Position numbers and translations under genes: made by a program | Notes under the pieces: generated by a model | The model's input: the letters and a program-made list of their open reading frames with translations, nothing else | Database searches by the model: none | What the model was told of the DNA's origin: nothing | In this document: positions 32,862 through 40,720 of the stretch, one piece after another | Layout of the letters: each line of letters starts with the position of its first letter | Numbering within the stretch: position 1 is the stretch's first letter | Source of the DNA: Acidimicrobiaceae bacterium | Lineage (GTDB): Bacteria > Actinomycetota > Acidimicrobiia > Acidimicrobiales > RAAP-2 | NCBI GenBank assembly: GCA_003133665.1 | Contig: PKYK01000055.1 | Location: forward strand, 1-40,720 | Length of the DNA stretch: 40,720 nt | Reading direction: 5' to 3'

Positions 32862-34196
32862 TCAAGCGTCAGGGACTGCAGCGGTTTCGATGCCACCTTG
32901 CGGGGCGGCAGTGTTAGTCGTCATGCGGTAGCGCCTTATTGAAATCGGTAGAAAGAAGATCCCCTGAAGCCCGGAAGAGACCAGCGCACCGATGCCTATA
33001 GCCAGAATGCCGTAGCGACCGATGAAGGCGAGCATCACGCCAAAGAAGATCACCGTGCTCACGAGTTCCCGGACTGCCATCCACCAGACCTTCTTGTCCA
33101 GCCACGCGAACGAACTGTAGAAGATAGTGACGGCGTTCAGTGGAAGAGAGAGCAGCATCATCCTCAGTAGTGTCGTGCCATCCGCGGCATAGGAAGCCCC
33201 GAATATCCGCAAGAACTCTGGGGCGAGGATTACGCCGATGACAACGCTCGGCACGAGCACGACGATTAACGCCAATATCGTGACGTTGGTGTGACGGCGC
33301 AGGGCAAACGGCTCAGAGGCAGCCTCGACAAGGAACGCCCTGACGATGCCCCAGTTGAATACGGCGAGGCTGCCCGTGATCAACGCGGGCACATAGTAGT
33401 GAGCGTTGGCGACAGGGCCCAGTCGCTGAATCACGATCAGCGTAACAACGGACGGCGTAAAGACGCTTAATACCAAAGTGGCGTACTGTGCGCCAGCGAG
33501 AAGGATTAGTTCGCGCGTCGAGGGCAGACTCTCGCTCAACGAACTGATTGCTTCATGTTCTGGTATGCGCTTGGCGAACAGGTACCAGCTCACTGCAATG
33601 ATCGTCACTCCCACCGGAGCCGTCCAAGCAATGAAGATGCCTTGACTTGCAGTGACCACGACAAGCGCTGGGAGAAGGGCGAGTTTCGCAGCCGCAAAGA
33701 GAATGTTCTCGACGGGAACCCACCGAGAAGCTCGTAAACCCACCAGCGCCGAGTCCTGCAGCATGAAGACCGTCCACAGGACGGCCGAGACGACGAACAA
33801 CGCACGCCAACCGAGCGAGGATGGGATGAAGTCGTGAGCCAAACCTGAGGACACGTAGGCGATGGAAGCAACCAGAGCGAACGAAACGCACATGGTGTAG
33901 GCGCGGATCACGAAGGTACGAGTCTGGTTGCCCGCAACAGGTAGAAACCGTTCGAAAATCGAGCCAAAACTCAGTTGCGCCAAGTTGGCGAGTAGCACCA
34001 TGGCCGCGATCTCCGCAGACATGCGGCCGACGACGGTAGGCGTCGCCAGGTGCGTTGCAGTCGTCCAGAATACTAGGCCGAGCAGTGCCGTTCCCCCGGT
34101 GGAGACCATCAACGCCACGGCGTTCTGGATGAGGTGCCCGGCCACAGGACGTTTCTTCGAACCTTCGGGTGGGGTGTCCCTCGTCGATCTCCTCAT
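32862..34196 (-). CDS. Wzx-like polysaccharide flippase
   Basis: A 444-residue polytopic membrane protein of the MOP/polysaccharide-transporter type, flipping undecaprenyl-linked oligosaccharide across the membrane. ATG 34196 starts a basic N-terminal tail, followed by about 12 hydrophobic segments, for example LIQNAVALMVSTGGTALLGL, ALFVVSAVLWTVFML and NVTILALIVVLVPSVVIGVI. The FGSIFERFLPV stretch after the second segment is typical of the family. It is transcribed toward the fusion gene (convergent, 139-base gap). Length and topology are normal. Confidence 0.88.
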   Translation of the reverse strand: MRRSTRDTPPEGSKKRPVAGHLIQNAVALMVSTGGTALLGLVFWTTATHLATPTVVGRMSAEIAAMVLLANLAQLSFGSIFERFLPVAGNQTRTFVIRAYTMCVSFALVASIAYVSSGLAHDFIPSSLGWRALFVVSAVLWTVFMLQDSALVGLRASRWVPVENILFAAAKLALLPALVVVTASQGIFIAWTAPVGVTIIAVSWYLFAKRIPEHEAISSLSESLPSTRELILLAGAQYATLVLSVFTPSVVTLIVIQRLGPVANAHYYVPALITGSLAVFNWGIVRAFLVEAASEPFALRRHTNVTILALIVVLVPSVVIGVILAPEFLRIFGASYAADGTTLLRMMLLSLPLNAVTIFYSSFAWLDKKVWWMAVRELVSTVIFFGVMLAFIGRYGILAIGIGALVSSGLQGIFFLPISIRRYRMTTNTAAPQGGIETAAVPDA

Positions 34197-34532
34197 GAAT
34201 CGAATCTAATGACTCTGGCAACCAAGTCCAAGGGCGACCGAGTTCGTGGACCACAGGAAGATGGGGAGGAACTGGCGTCGAGGTGACAAATACACGAGAC
34301 GACGACTGAGCGCGCGAACAGTCGAAACACCATCACGCAATGACTTTAATCTTGGCGGGTCGCCGCTTCCACCAAAGCGCGAGAAAGCAGTCACGATCGG
34401 TTTTCTCACGCCCCTCATCTGAATCGACGCAAATCGCGATCATCTGCACTGAGTCGTTACTGCGTCAGGTCCGCGTATCACTGGAGTCCGGGGCCGGACG
34501 CTGCTGAAGGTCCTAGATTCCCACCGGAGCAA
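34197..34532. other. Intergenic stretch between leftward genes
   Basis: No gene seen. It lies between the stop of the glycosyltransferase-like gene and the start of the flippase, both leftward. No strong hairpin or T-run is visible. Confidence 0.35.
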
Positions 34533-35423
34533 TCAATTCTCACTCCAAGAAGGAGTTCGTTGCCATTTCCACCAGTAACGAGTGACGGTTCGCAGTTGCC
34601 AGATACTGTCGATTCCCGATCTGGATAGTCGCTCGCGCATTCTTTCCATTTCTGGTCCAGTGGGATAAGACTTCGCGACCCTGCCGCAGTGCACCACTCG
34701 GCATTCGTCGATTATGCCGATACGGAAGCGACCGTCCTTTGTTCGATACCACTCCGCCTCGATCCCCCAACCCATGTCGTTGTCTTCGGGGAAAGGCAGG
34801 ATCTGCCCCGCGAAGGCCGGGTCAGCAACAATCAGTGGTCCTTGTTCGACACAGTTGGTTTCCCGGGCCAATGCCAAAGGTCTCGCAATACTGAACAAGT
34901 CAGTCCACCACCCCAAGATGCTTTGACCCGGCTGAGCAAGGGAGAACCCGGCACGTCCCATCAGGTTGATGACTCTGGCCAGACCACCCTTAGTGAAGAA
35001 GACGTCATCATCGGACAGGACCATCCAAGATCCCTCCGCAACTGGCTTGGCGCCGTACAGCCGGTTGAAGTGGGCGAAACGAACGCCGGGTCCGCAACCG
35101 AATGTCCGGCTGGCCAGCTCGGGCACGATCTCATCCAGCGCCCACAACCGGACATCGGCATACGCACCAACCTGACGAAGGAGGATCCGGGCCAGTTCTA
35201 TGTTCCTCGCTCGATAGACCATCAGAACGAGCAATGGTGGCAAGCTGCCCTCGTCTCGATCAGCTTCTTGCGAGGCAGCCCGGGTAAGCGCATTACTGCG
35301 TGCCCTTGATCGGAGTGGCTCGGAGAGACTCGACACGATTGACATGAGAAGGCGCAATGCTTGACGAAAGTCGACACGGAGCGACGATTGCCGAGGAAGT
35401 GTCACGGGGGTAAGGCTAGTCAA
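34533..35423 (-). CDS. Probable glycosyltransferase (GT-A-like)
   Basis: A 296-residue protein. TTG 35423 gives the longest form; ATG 35345 (MSIVSSLSEP) is an alternative and the recognisable domain begins at LPPLLVLMVYRARN. The key motif is SWMVLSDDDVFFTKGG, an extended DxD metal/nucleotide-sugar site. It is preceded by FAHFNRLYGAKPVAEG and followed by FSLAQPGQSILGWWTD and EDNDMGWGIEAEW, which resembles the acceptor-side acidic motif. The N-terminal half is otherwise not family-specific. No membrane segment is clear. It is most likely a cytosolic glycosyltransferase of the surface-glycan locus. Confidence 0.7.
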   Translation of the reverse strand: MTSLTPVTLPRQSSLRVDFRQALRLLMSIVSSLSEPLRSRARSNALTRAASQEADRDEGSLPPLLVLMVYRARNIELARILLRQVGAYADVRLWALDEIVPELASRTFGCGPGVRFAHFNRLYGAKPVAEGSWMVLSDDDVFFTKGGLARVINLMGRAGFSLAQPGQSILGWWTDLFSIARPLALARETNCVEQGPLIVADPAFAGQILPFPEDNDMGWGIEAEWYRTKDGRFRIGIIDECRVVHCGRVAKSYPTGPEMERMRERLSRSGIDSIWQLRTVTRYWWKWQRTPSWSEN

Positions 35424-35741
35424 TCTAGGTCGTCGAGTCGCCTACCAGTCCGGACCACTCATGCTGGTCACCGCCGCTTTTACCACCTGTTGCTGAACTC
35501 GATCAAGAGCACAGCGCATGGTCTAATGGCCGAAACACTGTGAGTATCTATGCAGTCGATTGTGGTGAAGCATATGTTCACGTCAGTTCCGTCTTGGTCC
35601 CAGACCGTGACAACGGTTTCCCAAGAACGGGGCAATGATTCTTGGCCAACAGAGGGTGGCGAAGCAGCAAATAGAGGCTCGCCTTGAACGGAACTCCGGT
35701 ACCTGCCAGACTCAGTCGAGGGACTGAAGGGCGGAGGGCGA
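35424..35741. other. Divergent intergenic region
   Basis: Sits between the starts of the leftward glycosyltransferase-like gene and the rightward phospholipase-like gene, so it should hold promoters for both. No operator symmetry or clear promoter boxes were found. GGGCGGAGGG at 35728-35737 is the ribosome binding site of the rightward gene. Confidence 0.4.
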
Positions 35742-37307
35742 GTGGGAAGAGTCCACGTCAACAGTACCGATGGGTCGACGTTCAGTCGACGTCAGTTCCT
35801 CGGGAGCGGATTGTCTCTCGGAGCCGGAATCTTGACGGCAAAGAATGGCATGCCCTCAACGGTCATCAAGGCGGCGTCCACGAATCCTGCCGGATCGGAC
35901 CTGGGCGCAATTGAGCACGTTGTCTTCCTGATGCAGGAGAACCGATCATTCGATCACTACTTTGGCTCCTACAAGGGGGTCCTTGGATTCAACGATCACC
36001 CGCCGGCGTCTCTCGGAGCGTTTTCCCAGCCGTCACCAACGAATGTAACCCGCCAACCAGTCGGATACCAACTCCCGTTTCACCTGGACACGAGGACTGG
36101 TCTCGGCGAATGCACTCGAGACCTCAACCACAGTTGGTTGACCCAACATCTCTGCTGGAACGCCGGCGCCATGGATTCGTTCGTCCAGACCCACACATCG
36201 GCCCAGTTCGAAGGACCCGGCTACGGACCGCTCACCATGGGCTACTACACGCGTGCCGACCTTCCCTACCACTACGCGTTGGCGGATGCCTTCACCATTT
36301 GCGATCGTTACCATTGCTCGATCATGGGGCCCACCCATCCAAATCGTTTGATGGCGCTGTCGGGCACCATCGACCCGGCGGGAAGGCACGGCGGGCCGGT
36401 ACTCACCACCGAATCGAGTTCCCAAGCCCTGTTCAGCGTGAACTGGACCACCGTGCCGGAGTTGCTCGAGGACGCCGGGGTGTCGTGGAAGACCTACACA
36501 CCACCGGGCGAGGGATACACACCGGGCAGCCCCTATGAAGGCTTCGGCGATGCGATCCTGCCGTACTTCTCTCAGTACAGGAAACCAACATCACCGCTCT
36601 ACAAGAAAGCGTTCCTACCCACGTACCCTCAAGACTTCGCCCACGACGTCAAGACGGGGACACTTCCGAGCGTGTCGTGGATCATCCCTCCCACCGGGTA
36701 CGACGAACATCCCCCAGCCCCTCCGGGCAATGGAGCGTGGTTCATCAATCGGGTGTTGCAGACTCTCATCTCCAACAAGAAGGTCTGGTCGAAGACGGTC
36801 CTCTTCATCATGTACGACGAGAACGACGGTTTCTTCGATCATGTTGCTCCACCCGTGGCCCCGATCGGCACCCCCGGCGAGTACATCACCGTGAATCCGT
36901 TGCCGGGGACAGCCGGTGGCATCGCTGGACCCTTGGGATTGGGGTTCAGAGTCCCGATGCTGGTGGTCTCGCCGTTCAGCCGGGGTGGATACGTGACATC
37001 GGACGTCTTTGACCACACGTCCCAAATCCGGTTCCTCGAGAAACGATTCGGAATACACGCATCCAACATCTCTGCCTGGCGGCGCCAAACGGTCGGGAAC
37101 CTGACTTCCGCTCTGCGCATGAAGAGCGCCCTTGTCGCCCCGCCCCGGCTGCCTTCAACATCCAAGTACCGGACTGAAGTACTGACCGTGCAGGGCTGCA
37201 CGGAGGGAGACGTCTACGAGATCAGCACGAGTCAACCCTTATACCCATTGGCTGCCGTCCAAACCATGCCCTCTCAAGAGAAAGGAATGACAAGGCGGCT
37301 TCCCTAG
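35742..37307 (+). CDS. Phospholipase C-family phosphoesterase, Tat-exported
   Basis: A 521-residue member of the PF04185 phosphoesterase family (bacterial phospholipases C and AcpA-like acid phosphatases). GTG 35742 follows a strong GGAGGG. A twin-arginine signal, TFSRRQFLGSGLSLGAG, spans residues 13-29. Catalytic and metal-binding blocks are present: VVFLMQENRSFDHYFG (60-75), MGPTHPNRLMALSG, FIMYDENDGFFDHVAPP and VFDHTSQIRFLEKRFG. The family cleaves phosphocholine- or phosphoethanolamine-type diesters or monoesters outside the cytoplasm. Its place beside LicD and the nucleotidyltransferase fusion suggests removal or recycling of phospho-head groups. Phosphate scavenging is the alternative. 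Confidence 0.92.
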   Translation: MGRVHVNSTDGSTFSRRQFLGSGLSLGAGILTAKNGMPSTVIKAASTNPAGSDLGAIEHVVFLMQENRSFDHYFGSYKGVLGFNDHPPASLGAFSQPSPTNVTRQPVGYQLPFHLDTRTGLGECTRDLNHSWLTQHLCWNAGAMDSFVQTHTSAQFEGPGYGPLTMGYYTRADLPYHYALADAFTICDRYHCSIMGPTHPNRLMALSGTIDPAGRHGGPVLTTESSSQALFSVNWTTVPELLEDAGVSWKTYTPPGEGYTPGSPYEGFGDAILPYFSQYRKPTSPLYKKAFLPTYPQDFAHDVKTGTLPSVSWIIPPTGYDEHPPAPPGNGAWFINRVLQTLISNKKVWSKTVLFIMYDENDGFFDHVAPPVAPIGTPGEYITVNPLPGTAGGIAGPLGLGFRVPMLVVSPFSRGGYVTSDVFDHTSQIRFLEKRFGIHASNISAWRRQTVGNLTSALRMKSALVAPPRLPSTSKYRTEVLTVQGCTEGDVYEISTSQPLYPLAAVQTMPSQEKGMTRRLP

Positions 37308-37313
37308 AATTCG

Positions 37314-37337
37314 GCCAGACCAACCTGGAGGTCTGGC
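37314..37337 (+). terminator. Hairpin after phospholipase-like gene
   Basis: GCCAGACC (37314-37321) pairs perfectly with GGTCTGGC (37330-37337) around AACCTGGA, starting 7 bases after the stop. The following bases lack a proper T-run, so it is a hairpin terminator of the weak or actinobacterial type. Confidence 0.55.
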
Positions 37338-37781
37338 GGCCCTTGTCGGTTGTCTTGGAGCGCGACAGTCACGTTCAAGATGTCAGGCGGTCCATCATGG
37401 CCGGTTGCCAATTGGTGATTGAAGTGTGTCAACTGCAAGAGAGGCGTTCTCGGAGTTCCCGAGATTCTTGATAATGACCTCATTCAACCTTCTTGCACCG
37501 CACCCACTAGGCCGAGCCGCTCCACTCAACTATTCCGGCGAACGAGTGGCACTTGAGATTACGTCCGCCACGAACGAGAATCCCGATGTACGTACCCATC
37601 AACCCTTGGAACTCAGCCAATGATCTGGCCCAGAGGCTCACGCGATGGGATCTCTCAGCCGCCAGCTCAAGTTCCACGAATGAGTTGCCAACAAGTCCAA
37701 CGACCTTCGGGGACAAGTGGGAACGATGGAGTGAGACTTCTGGCGCCCTTCGCGAACGCGCCGAAGTTTGATGAACAGTGC
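37338..37781. other. Stretch between convergent genes
   Basis: A leftward 95-residue frame (37507-37794) overlaps the end of the GT2 gene; its part VVGLVGNSFVELELAAERSH is mildly protein-like but has no family. I do not call it. Otherwise nothing is seen. Confidence 0.35.
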
Positions 37782-38690
37782 TTACGGATACCACACTCGG
37801 CTTCGCAGCGACTCTTCAAGCCGTCCCTCTACCAGACCGAGACGCCACGCCACCCTCCATTGCCAATGATCCTCGTGGCGAATGAACTCTCCCAAGGCTC
37901 GCCTCATGTGGTCCAGTTCCACGGCTACCCTTCTTCTCGGCTGGCCCAGATGCCTGTAACGGAGGTAAAGCCAGACGTGAGCGCGGCCGTAACTACGTGC
38001 CTTACGAAAGTTGTCCCAAGCGCCCTGTGGTCGTCGATAGTGAAGTACCGCTCCGGGCGCCAAACCCATCGTGATGCCCAGCCGATGTGCTCGCCAGGTC
38101 CAATCGACATCTTCGGCAACCATCAAGTCCGTCGGATACTCACCAATTCGCTGCCACGCCGATGCTCGCACACCCAGGAGCGCTCCTGGGATGTACGGCA
38201 AGTAGTCGAGATACACAACAAGTCGATCAGTCGGAAGCGACTCACCTTGATCCCATGGGTTGAACAGCGTTGTGTCCAAGATTGCACTCACCATCTCAAA
38301 CTGGTCGAGCGCCGCCGCCATTGCCTCAAGATAGCCGGGCCCCACCTCGTCGTCTGCATCGACGAGAACGATGTACTCGCCAGACGCAGCCGCTCTTCCC
38401 GCGTTGAGAGCATGCGACTTGCCGGCTCGTGACTCTGACAGGACCTTCAAGTTGGCAAGCTGTGATTGGAATCCACGAGCCGTGTCGGCCGAGGCGTCCG
38501 TGGAACCGTTATCAACGACGATGAGTTCCCAAGGGAAGGAATATTCTTGCTTCACCAACGCCCTGAGCTGGCCGGCAAGGTACGGTTCGCCATTGCGAAC
38601 GGGGAGGATGACGCTGAGGCGTATCGCACCACCCGCAAAGGAATCGCCATTGTCGTCGCCGTCTGCTTTGTTCGCAACCATCATGGTCAC
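37782..38690 (-). CDS. GT2-family glycosyltransferase
   Basis: A 302-residue GT-A fold glycosyltransferase. It starts at GTG 38690 or one of two ATGs two and three codons later. Motifs are LSVILPVRNGEPYLAGQL, LIVVDNGSTDASADTARG, SHALNAGRAAASGEYIVLVD with DADDEV (DxD), VAEDVDWTWRAHRLG (ED acceptor motif) and LHYRRPQGAWDNFRKARSYG. No membrane helices are present, so it is a cytosolic transferase working at the lipid-linked intermediate. It is convergent with the phospholipase-like gene. Donor and acceptor sugars are unknown. Confidence 0.93.
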   Translation of the reverse strand: MTMMVANKADGDDNGDSFAGGAIRLSVILPVRNGEPYLAGQLRALVKQEYSFPWELIVVDNGSTDASADTARGFQSQLANLKVLSESRAGKSHALNAGRAAASGEYIVLVDADDEVGPGYLEAMAAALDQFEMVSAILDTTLFNPWDQGESLPTDRLVVYLDYLPYIPGALLGVRASAWQRIGEYPTDLMVAEDVDWTWRAHRLGITMGLAPGAVLHYRRPQGAWDNFRKARSYGRAHVWLYLRYRHLGQPRRRVAVELDHMRRALGEFIRHEDHWQWRVAWRLGLVEGRLEESLRSRVWYP

Positions 38691-39053
38691 AGATTAACTC
38701 AGTCGCGAATATTTGATGTCGCGCAAGGTCGTGACTTGTTGGATTGCGGATGCAGATCAGTGCTGGTATCGGGCAAAGCGCACGGGATGATTCCCATGAC
38801 CAATCTGGCGACTGGTCAGATGTCAGGGTGATTCCCGTGCCCATCGCCGCTTGCGAACTGCTATCCGAGTGCAGACTGGGACTCGGACTGTAAGTTGCGT
38901 CACAAGAACCGCGTTGGCGTCTACTGTCCCCCTTCAACGCCCACCGGGACAGATCCCGTGTTCAAGAATCAAATCAGCCCGATCAAGATACTGATGGAAC
39001 CATTTGGCGTCCACTGGCCCGACTCATCGGTATTGCGTTCGAACCAGCCGGTC
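38691..39053. other. Intergenic stretch, may hold the displaced end of GH16 paralogue 3
   Basis: No separate gene. On the minus strand, a frame running from about 39060 to TGA 38969-38971 may encode the displaced C-terminal end of the adjacent GH16-OmpA protein. GACCA/TGGTC near 38798-38818 forms a minor hairpin. The remainder probably contains the GT2 promoter. Confidence 0.35.
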
Positions 39054-40286
39054 TCACACTCCGCCGCCGGTTGCGGTGATCGTCACCCCCGTGACTCTGA
39101 GAATGGCTAGCCGCTGCTTGAGGTATCTCTCGACTGCAACTGCACGCGCCCTGCTTATCGCGACCTTGTGCTTGTGAGTACCCACATTGTCGCTGAAGCC
39201 GAGAAGCACAACGGTCGTATCACCGTTGGCCTTGATCTCATTCGCGAGATGCGCGATCTTCCCTCTCAGGGCGGGCGAAAGCGCCGGGGAGTTGGCCGCG
39301 AACGGGCTCACGGTCACTGTTTGGGCCGTCGTGGGGACCGTTCCCTTCTGGACCGTCGCAACGGTGTATTCCGCTACCCAGTCGACCAGGGTCGACTGCG
39401 GCGTAGTGGGACAAGCGAAACCTGAGGAGCACCACGTTTGCTGCGTTATGTCGAGGGTCATCGGCTGGTTCGGAATCTCCGATGGCGTGTCCATTGTTCC
39501 CCATACCCGTCCATCGACGGTGTAAGTGATCGAGGCGGGCGTCCAGATCACGCCCCACGTATGCCATTGAGTCATGTCGATGTTGATCGTCTGGTGGACT
39601 TGGTCGTTCGCAGCGTTGAAATGCAAGGTGGCCACGCTGGAGGTAACGCCAACGCGCGTCTCGTTGAAGTCGATTTCTGGCGGCCAGCCTGCGGTCGGCC
39701 AGAGCAACTCAACCTGGGTGGGGCCTGCACCGGTCATTCTCGAGCGTACGAAATACGCGCCGTAGGTCCGAGCGATTCCGCACTGGCACAGACCGCCGCT
39801 GACCCACTGGTTGTTATGGGCCGGGTCCTGCCAGGTGTTCAGTTGCAGGAGGCCGCTGCCCACCGTGACGTGATTGATTGCCCAGAGAGAGCCTGGGTCA
39901 CCGCCGGGGGTGCCAGTGAACACATCCCACCCGGCCGGCAGTGATCTACCACTGAAGTCATTGACATAACTCTGTTTGTAGCCCAAGAACGCGGTCGCGC
40001 TCGGAGGGGACACACCGGATGGCTCGGAACCGTTGCCGACACCGATGGGGTACGTGGGGTTCACCACCGTCGCCGCCAATGGGGCAGAACTGACCGTGGC
40101 GAGAACGCCAGGGCGAGTTGTCGAAGAAGCCGAAGCTCGAACGTGCCGCTGAACGGCGGACGCTGGGGTCACGCCCGAACAGACCAGGACGGAAACAGCA
40201 AGAACCGAGAACACGACAACTCGCTTGTTCCAAGCGTTGTGAGATCCGCCACGCACTTCAAGCATGCGAGCAAAGGGATTAGTCAA
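39054..40286 (-). CDS. GH16-family glucanase with shortened OmpA-like tail, paralogue 3
   Basis: A 410-residue exported protein. TTG 40286 or ATG 40265 starts it, and the signal peptide (RVVVFSVLAVSVLVCSGV, then TPASA) is clear. The GH16 domain has EIDFNE at about residues 204-209, with LQLNTWQDPAHNNQWVSGG and MTQWHTWGVIWTPASI. A short linker leads to an OmpA-like domain with FSDNVGTHKHKVAISRARAV, retaining the Asp and Arg that bind diaminopimelate. The frame stops after ATGGGV, about 25 residues short of the domain end found in paralogue 1. A possible continuation exists in the next frame. It is very similar to paralogue 1 at DNA level in the catalytic core. Confidence 0.88.
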   Translation of the reverse strand: MTNPFARMLEVRGGSHNAWNKRVVVFSVLAVSVLVCSGVTPASAVQRHVRASASSTTRPGVLATVSSAPLAATVVNPTYPIGVGNGSEPSGVSPPSATAFLGYKQSYVNDFSGRSLPAGWDVFTGTPGGDPGSLWAINHVTVGSGLLQLNTWQDPAHNNQWVSGGLCQCGIARTYGAYFVRSRMTGAGPTQVELLWPTAGWPPEIDFNETRVGVTSSVATLHFNAANDQVHQTINIDMTQWHTWGVIWTPASITYTVDGRVWGTMDTPSEIPNQPMTLDITQQTWCSSGFACPTTPQSTLVDWVAEYTVATVQKGTVPTTAQTVTVSPFAANSPALSPALRGKIAHLANEIKANGDTTVVLLGFSDNVGTHKHKVAISRARAVAVERYLKQRLAILRVTGVTITATGGGV

Positions 40287-40375
40287 ACCGAGGTCTCCAT
40301 TTCACTGCCAATTCTCCCGTTCATCGACCACCAACGAGACCCGACAGCTCGCACGGCTTTCTGAGAGAGCCGATA

Positions 40376-40720
40376 TCAACCCTCAACGTTAACTGCTTCT
40401 TGCCCAACCTTGTCCGGGAAAACGAATTTCGTCAGAACTCCATCAATTGCACCGCTCAAGCGAGGGTGCCGACGCCTGAAAGTCGAATCAACCCCGAGTA
40501 GGTTCTGCCCCGCAACGGCGAGCCGAAGCAGCGAACGGTCGAGCGGACCGCCCACTGCGATCAGCACCGTTGAGACCACGCGACGATCCGGGTACAACTG
40601 GAGCTGCGTTGCGTTTCCCGCGAAGGTGCAGGAGTCGAGCCACAGCGCGTCCGTCAAGTTGTGGAAGCAGTCGATGACCTCGAGTTCGAGTTGGATCCCG
40701 GGACTGAATTTGGCGTAATC
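40376..40720 (-). CDS. CelD/BcsL-like GNAT acetyltransferase, C-terminal part
   Basis: The leftward frame enters from the right window edge and ends at 40376. It reads DYAKFSPGIQLELEVIDCFH, then ALWLDSCTFAGNATQLQLYP and RRVVSTVLIAVGG. This matches the end of the Acetyltransf_6 (CelD/BcsL, BioF2-like) family, in which FSPGxxL lies in the acetyl-CoA-binding GNAT fold. Such enzymes acetylate or otherwise acylate polysaccharide precursors. The N-terminal part and start are outside the window. Its position next to a GH16 gene and glycosyltransferases supports a role in surface glycan modification. Confidence 0.7.
   Translation of the reverse strand, partial: DYAKFSPGIQLELEVIDCFHNLTDALWLDSCTFAGNATQLQLYPDRRVVSTVLIAVGGPLDRSLLRLAVAGQNLLGVDSTFRRRHPRLSGAIDGVLTKFVFPDKVGQEAVNVEG

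Noticed and set aside
37507..37794. 95-residue leftward ORF overlapping the end of the GT2 gene, considered as a frameshifted C-terminal extension
   Set aside because: The GT2 protein already ends at a normal point, and the ORF has no recognisable continuation of the fold.
38512..38937. 141-residue leftward ORF over the GT2 start
   Set aside because: It shares sequence with the real GT2 N-terminus in another frame and has no protein-like features.

Overview
The window reads as chromosomal DNA from a high-GC actinobacterium. Supporting signs are frequent GTG and TTG starts, start/stop overlaps of the GTGA and ATGA type, FadD/FadE-type acyl-CoA genes, an MsnO8-like LLM oxidoreductase, a PF06262-type zinc peptidase, and secreted proteins with classical signal peptides and OmpA-like wall-binding tails. 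The class cannot be fixed from sequence reading alone; an uncultured soil or freshwater lineage such as Acidimicrobiia is a guess. There is no complete tRNA, rRNA operon, CRISPR array or integrase.

Region 1 (1-6.2 kb) is visibly GC-richer than the rest. It holds a tight operon for catabolism of an unidentified acyl-CoA: an acyl-CoA synthetase, a crotonase-fold enzyme lacking both usual catalytic glutamates, and three acyl-CoA dehydrogenase-family proteins, with adjacent genes overlapping by 1-4 nt. A near-palindrome of the TetR-operator type lies before it. The block is bordered by gene debris on the left (two short-chain dehydrogenase pieces and an opposing acyl-CoA dehydrogenase N-terminus) and by a short orphan ORF on the right. 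Region 2 (6.4-8.7 kb) carries a thiolase and an alpha/beta hydrolase and ends at a strong rho-independent terminator.

Region 3 (9.2-22.3 kb) is the most unusual architecture. Four direct copies of the 3' part of a glycine tRNA gene (anticodon loop or stem through the acceptor end), without any 5' half, divide the DNA into segments of about 3.3, 5.3 and 4.4 kb. The segments carry unrelated accessory genes: an orphan response regulator with a catalytically degenerate alpha/beta hydrolase; a methyltransferase, a repeat-rich GH25-like surface protein, a metallopeptidase and an LLM oxidoreductase; then a GH16 glucanase with an OmpA tail, a DinB-family pseudogene and two secreted proteins. This looks like serial site-specific integration at a tRNA-Gly site, with the integrases lost or outside the window.

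Region 4 (22.4-40.7 kb) is a cell-surface glycan locus. It has two GT2 glycosyltransferases, a third probable glycosyltransferase, a LicD-family transferase, a nucleotidyltransferase-aminotransferase fusion, a Wzx-like flippase, a Tat-exported phospholipase C-family phosphoesterase, two more GH16 paralogues, and the end of a CelD-like acetyltransferase. Two insertion sequences lie in it: an IS5-family element, and an IS605-type TnpB whose reading frame breaks just before the third RuvC aspartate and which is followed by a strongly structured candidate omega RNA. My working inference is that the fusion protein makes and activates an amino-alcohol phosphate head group, LicD places it on a glycan, and the flippase exports the product. 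The PLC-like and GH16 enzymes may remodel it outside.
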